The position numbers were made by a program, and so were the translations under genes. DNA of 64,000 nucleotides. Origin: Symbiodinium natans (taxonomy: Eukaryota > Sar > Dinophyceae > Suessiales > Symbiodiniaceae). The DNA lies in NCBI GenBank assembly GCA_905221605.1, contig CAJNDS010002401.1, positions 548,542 through 612,541 of the forward strand, read 5' to 3'. Below the pieces are notes generated by a model. It made no database searches and had not been told where the DNA came from. It saw only the letters and a program-made list of their open reading frames with translations. How positions within the stretch are numbered: position 1 is the stretch's first letter; each line of letters opens with the position of its first letter. Below are positions 59,194 through 64,000 of the stretch, one piece after another.

Positions 59194-59591
59194 AAAGAGT
59201 CGGTTACCCAGGGCCCATTCCCTACCTTCATCCCTAAGCACATTGAGGGCCTTTTAGGGGTTCTGTGAGCCCTGTGGAAGCGAACTCAAAACCCTCCAAC
59301 CACCTCGGCTGCTGCGGCCGCGAAGCAACGCCCTGGCAGGGAGTGGCGTAGCCCAAATCACAAACAGGTAGGTTCTAGACTTAAAGCAGGGAGGTCCCTA
59401 GCCTTTTTTTTTGGACTGACGCCTCTTTACTACATCAGTAGCACAGTAGGCCGGTCTTGTTGGGCTCGACGTAAAGGGTGAAACAAAGTCAGCGCACACA
59501 ATCCGCCAGACACACCAAGCAACCACCAAGCAAACAAACACCAAAGAAACAAAGCGAGCAATCGCGCTGAACTACTAGATACCCCACGGAC

Positions 59592-59702
59592 TCAGTACTC
59601 GAAGTCGTCAATGAAGTCCCGGTTCACAAGGAAGCACAGAGCTTGTGGGGGAATCGCAAATTGCGACATTGCCAGATTCTCAAAACCACCATCATGTAGC
59701 CA
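59592..59702 (-). CDS. Terminal exon of cassette 1 (WLHDGGF...DDFEY-stop)
   Basis: A 36-residue open stretch ending FLVNRDFIDDFEY-stop, starting after an ACCAG acceptor. It aligns without gaps to 60785-60675 with 19 of 36 residues identical and the same stop. The reading frame is conserved while sequence diverges, which supports past or present coding. No family is recognised. Confidence 0.45.
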   Translation of the reverse strand, partial: WLHDGGFENLAMSQFAIPPQALCFLVNRDFIDDFEY

Positions 59703-59847
59703 CTGGTGCGACAGCGGTTAGTCAAACCGAGGTCATCAGAAGAGGTTCGGATCACGTACTCGTTGTCAAGGACAGACAACCGACACTCAATGGTGAAAGG
59801 ATGTTGCAAGTCAGACTCCCTAGGGGGGATGAAAGATGTGCATATGC

Positions 59848-60180
59848 CCCATGGTGGTCAGCCAGCGGGGACTTAACAGCAAGAACAATCAAGGCAAGAC
59901 CGGCCCAGGGCACTCCATGGTGGTCAGCCAGTGGAGTAGCTCCGAGCTCTGGGTGCTCCATTCACCTTGGCGTACAAGTGCCCACCCAGAGAGGTGTCCG
60001 CGCCCGGCACAGGGGGCATATGCCCCATGGAGGTCAGCCAGTGGGGACTTGACAGCAAGAACAATCAAAGCAGGACCGGCCCAGGGCACTCCATGGTGGT
60101 CAGCCAGTGGAGTAGCTCCGAGCACAGGGTTCTCCAGTCAACCTGGCATACAAGTGCCCACCCAGAGAGGTGCCCGCGCA
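59848..60180 (-). repeat. 176-bp direct repeat (two units) inside cassette 1
   Basis: CCATGGTGGTCAGCCAG followed by the GACTT(A/G)ACAGCAAGAACAATC block occurs at about 59850 and 60025. Each unit carries the GGTCAGCCAGTGG word twice. A single diverged unit is at about 60924-61030. Confidence 0.85.
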
Positions 60181-60674
60181 CGGCCAGAGGGGGGGCGAGA
60201 GTAGCTGCAGCTACCGATTCCACGGGGAGAGTCCACAGCGAGTTACCAAACCCTTAACGCCACAGGGTTTATAATGACAACGAGGAACCTCCCAGTCCAA
60301 GCATCTCACACAAGGCCACGCAACCTTGGCGCTGGCCTGCGCATCGGCACGCATCAGGTCCCTCCAAACCCAAACCCGCGAGGTACGTCGGTAAGGAGAT
60401 GGGAGGGCTCACATCACATTGGTGCCGAAGTGCAAGGATCTCCATGGTATTGCTACTTTGATCCAATCAGAGCCTTCAGGTAACATCCACGCGGGCGGGG
60501 AGCCCACTTGCCCTGCCGCAGGCCAAGCTCAGACGAGGGTGACCCTCTAGAGTCTCAAGAGGGCCAGGCTGTTCTACAAGTGGGGAATGGCTCCCTGCCA
60601 AGTCAGCGGGTGCATAATCTCCACGTGGAAGTGTCCACAGCCAGCGCGCCGAACTGCTAGGTCACCCTGTGCAC

Positions 60675-60785
60675 TCAGTACTCGAAATCGTCGAAGAGGC
60701 CGGGAGCACACATGTAGCACCGAGTGCGCAGGTGCGTCGCAAAAGGCGACGTTGCCAGATTCACAAAACCACCATCATGCAGCCA
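60675..60785 (-). CDS. Terminal exon of cassette 2 (WLHDGGF...DDFEY-stop)
   Basis: The 36-residue partner of 59702-59592, ending CAPGLFDDFEY-stop. It is preceded by a TAG in frame and a CGGTGG context in place of the CAGTGG acceptor of cassette 1. A 168-codon minus frame (61307-60801) begins with the DVSPHISSP motif and may hold its upstream exons. Confidence 0.4.
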   Translation of the reverse strand, partial: WLHDGGFVNLATSPFATHLRTRCYMCAPGLFDDFEY

Positions 60786-62024
60786 CCGATGCGACTACAT
60801 TCAGCACCAGCCAAGGCCGTTCACGAGAAGGTTCACAAGTCCGCCATCACAGGTGGGGCATAGTCGTGCCTTGGCACGGGACGTTGCAGGTGTCAACCTT
60901 CTTGATCCGAAGTATAAAGTTGCCCCATGGTGGTCAGCCAGTGGGGACTTAACGGCAAGAACAAAGGGTAGGACCAGCCCAGAGCACTCCATGGTGGTCA
61001 GCCAGTGGAGCCTCTCCGAGCACAAGGCGCAACGTTCTTTTGACTCACAAGAGTCTCGTCCGACGGCCAAAGCAGGCTTGACTGCTTCGTTCCAATCAGA
61101 GCCATCAGGTAAACCCAAGCAGGCGGGGACCCCACCTGCCCCGCAGGAAGCGGGAGAGTCCCCCAGTCGAAACTTCGCACTCAAGGCCAAGCAACTATCT
61201 CCTTGGCCGGTGAGGGTTGAGGGTTCAATAACCAGAATCAGACCCTCCATGCCCAAACCGACAGACGTCGGCGAGGAGATGTGAGGGCTCACATCACGCT
61301 TGGCCACCTACCGATGGGGAGGTAGTCATGTATGGCTGCTTTGATGCAAGCAGAGATATACACCCAAGCAGGCAGGGAACCCCGCAGCAACCCAAGCACA
61401 GGCGAGAATGGCTCTCGTGAAGGCCAGGTTGTCCACAGGTGCTCGATGGCACATTGCCAGGGAAGTGGAAACCTGATCTCCGCGTAGAAGTGTCCACAGC
61501 CCAGAAGCAGCATCCCCTAGCTGGTCTCTCCCAATTGGCATGACGCCGTTGTACGACACGGGGGTGTCACCGTCCAGACGAGAGATGGTCAACACTCAAC
61601 ACGGTCGTAGCACATAGCAGCGGGCAACCAGCCCACCTAGAGGGGGCAGAGGAAAGGAAGATTGGCCGTTTTACCGATGACAAAGCTGGAACATCCAGGC
61701 AGGACCGGTCCAGGGTAGTCCGTGGCCGATGGCCAGTGGAGCAACCACGAAAGAAAGGCCCCCCGTTCCCACAGCCACACCGCGGGGCCGACCCAGAAGG
61801 GTGTTCACAGCTGCAAGCTGTAAGCACACAAAAGACAAGCACGATCCAATCCGTGGCATAGACCACGAGAGGGTTGCCAAACCAATAGTATCCCGAGGTA
61901 GTCTTGCGGCATGTATCGGTGAGGAGATGTGAGGGCTCACATCACGCTAGGCAGCATGCCATGAAAGGACTCAATGGTGCGTTCGCATGGCGTCAGTAGG
62001 AGCCCTAAGATGACAGTTTGCTGT

Positions 62025-64000
62025 CTATTGCCAGGAGCCATCCCAGTCCGGACGCCGGGAGCGATGGCCAGCTGAGGTGGTATGGGAACGCTTCCCTCGG
62101 CTGGGCATGACCTGCATTGGAGGCAGCTCTTGCTCATCAACCCCCCACTCAGGGATGCCGTCCGGAATGGGGATACGCATGTATCTTGTCATTGAGGTTT
62201 GGGCCGCGTGCCACATCACCCGGACAGCTTCCTGGATTTGCCTGTACTGCACAACACCTTCGTCCTTATACTGAAAGGGGAAGGAGGTAACTGCAGCACG
62301 CAGGGCCGAAGGATCAGGGTCCTTGGGGGTGCCATGACAGTACATCCTAAACCAGAAGCTGTTGAGGCGCTGCTTGGTTGGATGTTTGGCTCGCATGAGC
62401 CCCTTAATGGCAGCCCAATGAGCAGTGGCTGCGTCATACCACGCATTTTGGGGACGTTGGGGCCCATGCTTGGTGGGTGTGGTGCTGATCCCTTTCCAAT
62501 GCGCATCAAAGATGACTGGCAGCCGGAAAGGGGCGGAGACATCCACTTCTCGCAAAGCTGCAAGGTCAGTGGTTCGCAGCTCCGAGAAGCGCCAATCATT
62601 CACCTGTGCCTCGGGTTCGTCCTCCGCGTCTGACATGTCATCCATCGGGCAGGGAGAGCCTTCGTTAGTTTCGGAAGAGATGCTGACGACCTCCGGCGAG
62701 GTTGCTGCAGTGTTCGCTTCCACAGGCGCAGCACAGGGCGAGGAGAGCAAGCACTCTAGGGGCAACACTCGCCGTAGAAAAACAGCCATTCTGTGAGAAG
62801 TGTCAGGCCATTCCAAGTTAAAAACTGACCAAAAATGTTCAATGTTTTGGTTGGCCACCGAGGCCGCAAGAGCAAGCCGGATGGCGTCAAGGAAATGGGC
62901 AGGGGGGAGGTCCGGCCTAAATTCTTGATAGTGCCTTTGCCCAAGTGTCTGTGTGCCCTGCAGCGTGATGCCTAGGAACGTATTCAGGCTGGGCTGGGCA
63001 AGCCTGGCCGTTTCCACGTCCGTGTGCTTAGCAGCTGCGGCCCATGCCTGCAAGGCTTCTTGGGAGGCTTGGCCAGTGACTTGTGGCAGTCCACTGTGCG
63101 CGTCCATCACATATTTGGTAGTAGGGCACGTGGGACACCGATAAGCGCGGCCAGCCAAGACGGCCACCATGGCTGCAGGCGGCACATTGATCTGCAGGTC
63201 AGTAATTTTATTGTCAGATTCAGGAAAACCAAGAACAATGGGCAGCCCTGCCGTACGCTCCAGGGGACCTTTTTGGTGGGACTCGAATGCGAGCAGAAGT
63301 GCACCCAGCCAATAATCTCGGTCAGCGTAGCTGAGCATTGCAGGAAAACTGGCATTGATGACACTCGGCAAGTCCGACACCGCAGAGAAAAGATCCCACA
63401 CCCCACCAGGGACTCCGAAAGCCTCGCTTTGTCCAGCTGCGGGACCGGGCAATCCAACATTTCAGCAAGGTCGAAATGCTGCAATGCCCCCGACAATCTA
63501 AGGCACTGCGTGATGATAGGGTCATAGACCTTCAAATACGCTGCCGGAAACGTTTCAGGCAAATGCAGTAGCGTGTCAGCGATTCCGATCAGCATACCCG
63601 AGTCTTGCAGCTGGTTCGGTATGCCGTTCAAAAACACCTCATAGGCCCTATATGCCCGAAGCTGCTGGCAGTGTGTTGTGAGGTGTTGCGAGTCACGCAG
63701 GTTCATGTAGGGCCGAGGTTTGACATTCTTACCAAAGTGATGTCCCGCTGCAAGTGCGCGCCACATGAGATCACAGACCGAGACTGTGTTGCTCTGCATG
63801 ATGGGTGCGCAGGCTGGGGCGCTGGGATCGCGGGTGCCGCTGGGCTCGCTAGGCCCTCGAGGCTTGACTTTTGGTGGTTCCAGCTGCTGAGAGCCGTCTT
63901 CGTCCAAAGCGAGAGGCCGACTTTCCTTGCGAGCTTGGACAGCGGGCACAGGCCTGGTGGGGATGGGCGTCAGGCCATGGGGAGGCATAGGGAGATCCGA
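62025..64000 (-). CDS. Unknown ~640-residue protein, one frame change, open to window edge
   Basis: Frame 1 runs from beyond 64000 (first ATG 63988) through MPPHGLTPIPTRP to LDCPVPQLDKARLSESLVG. Coding character then moves to frame 2 near 63420 (GVWDLFSAVSDLPSVINASF). Frame 2 continues to a TAG at 62025, ending RSRRPDWDGSWQ. The two frames overlap at 63461-63107, and no stop separates them before 63107. A single-base indel or a short intron would join them. Features seen: a proline-rich start, a CPTCP motif (YRCPTCPTTKYV), an acidic Ser-rich stretch (about 62730-62600) and a basic end. No family is recognised. The 5' end may lie outside the window. Confidence 0.6.

Larger units (their letters stand above)
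56455..59402 (+). repeat. 1.4-kb tandem duplication (two units plus 81 bp of a third)
   Basis: Units start at GAAGCAACGCCCTGGC at 56455, 57911 and 59322; the third stops at GTCCCTAGC (59402), followed by a T run. Unit 1 is 1456 bp and unit 2 is 1411 bp. Most of the difference is a stretch of about 45 bp near 56582-56625 missing from unit 2. The G run near 56890 / 58310 also differs in length. Otherwise the units are nearly identical, indicating recent duplication. Confidence 0.95.
59592..61949 (-). repeat. Minus-strand array of diverged coding-like cassettes
   Basis: Three motifs repeat in the same order on the minus strand. DVSPHISSP-like peptides lie at about 61940, 61300 and 60416. PLADHHGVPWAGPALIVLAVK-like peptides lie at about 61740, 61000-60920 and, doubled with a 176-bp period, at 60125-59850. 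WLHDGGF...DDFEY-stop lies at 60785-60675 and 59702-59592. Cassette lengths are about 650-880 bp. The copy nearest 62 kb lacks the terminal exon. Stops and frame changes occur between motifs, so introns or decay must be assumed. It lies directly 3' of the gene ending at 62025. Confidence 0.55.

Overview
The window reads as a nuclear fragment of a eukaryote, most likely a dinoflagellate. The sequence is GC-rich, coding stretches are sparse and cut by short introns, and Arabidopsis-type telomere repeats (TTTAGGG/CCCTAAA) lie inside the sequence in both orientations. Two sites carry a 17-nt motif that matches, at 16 of 17 positions, the 3' part of the dinoflagellate trans-spliced leader as I remember it. 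No rRNA, tRNA, bacterial operon or CRISPR array was seen. The organism call is an inference.

Layout. 0-3.3 kb: telomere-like tracts of alternating orientation, including a head-to-head junction that forms a 24-nt palindrome. 3.3-18.3 kb (block A) and 20.2-45.2 kb (block B): one large direct segmental duplication. B is about 10 kb longer, mainly through a 6.4-kb segment, a 1.5-kb segment with its own tandem repeats, and expansion of a 681-bp dimeric repeat. A carries its own tandem duplications and two small AT-rich insertions, one with terminal inverted repeats and a target-site duplication. Most open frames in A and B are broken by indels between the copies, so these blocks look mostly non-coding or decayed. 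A third partial copy (C) of the block end lies at 51.8-52.9 kb. Each of the three copies is followed within about 1 kb by a TTTAGGG-oriented tract.

47.3-53.6 kb: the best coding region, with three genes on the minus strand. They are a two-exon unknown protein (53.6-53.06 kb), a multi-exon Cys-rich/RRM-like protein (51.6-48.8 kb) and an SH3-plus-kinase protein with a complete catalytic core (48.5-47.3 kb). The same-strand arrangement fits the unidirectional gene clusters known in dinoflagellates. 54-56.1 kb holds a minisatellite and weak coding-like repeats.

56.4-59.4 kb: a 1.4-kb unit duplicated in tandem. Each unit has a 34-codon open exon ending at a canonical GTGAGT donor, and the leader-like motif. 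59.6-62.0 kb: a minus-strand array of diverged cassettes that repeat in-frame peptide motifs, two of them ending in a homologous terminal exon (...DDFEY-stop). 62.0-64.0 kb: a minus-strand gene of unknown function, open to the window edge, with one frame change.

The start codons implied by open frames here are often not ATG because many frames are internal exons. Exon borders are predictions from frame, GT/AG signals and phase only.
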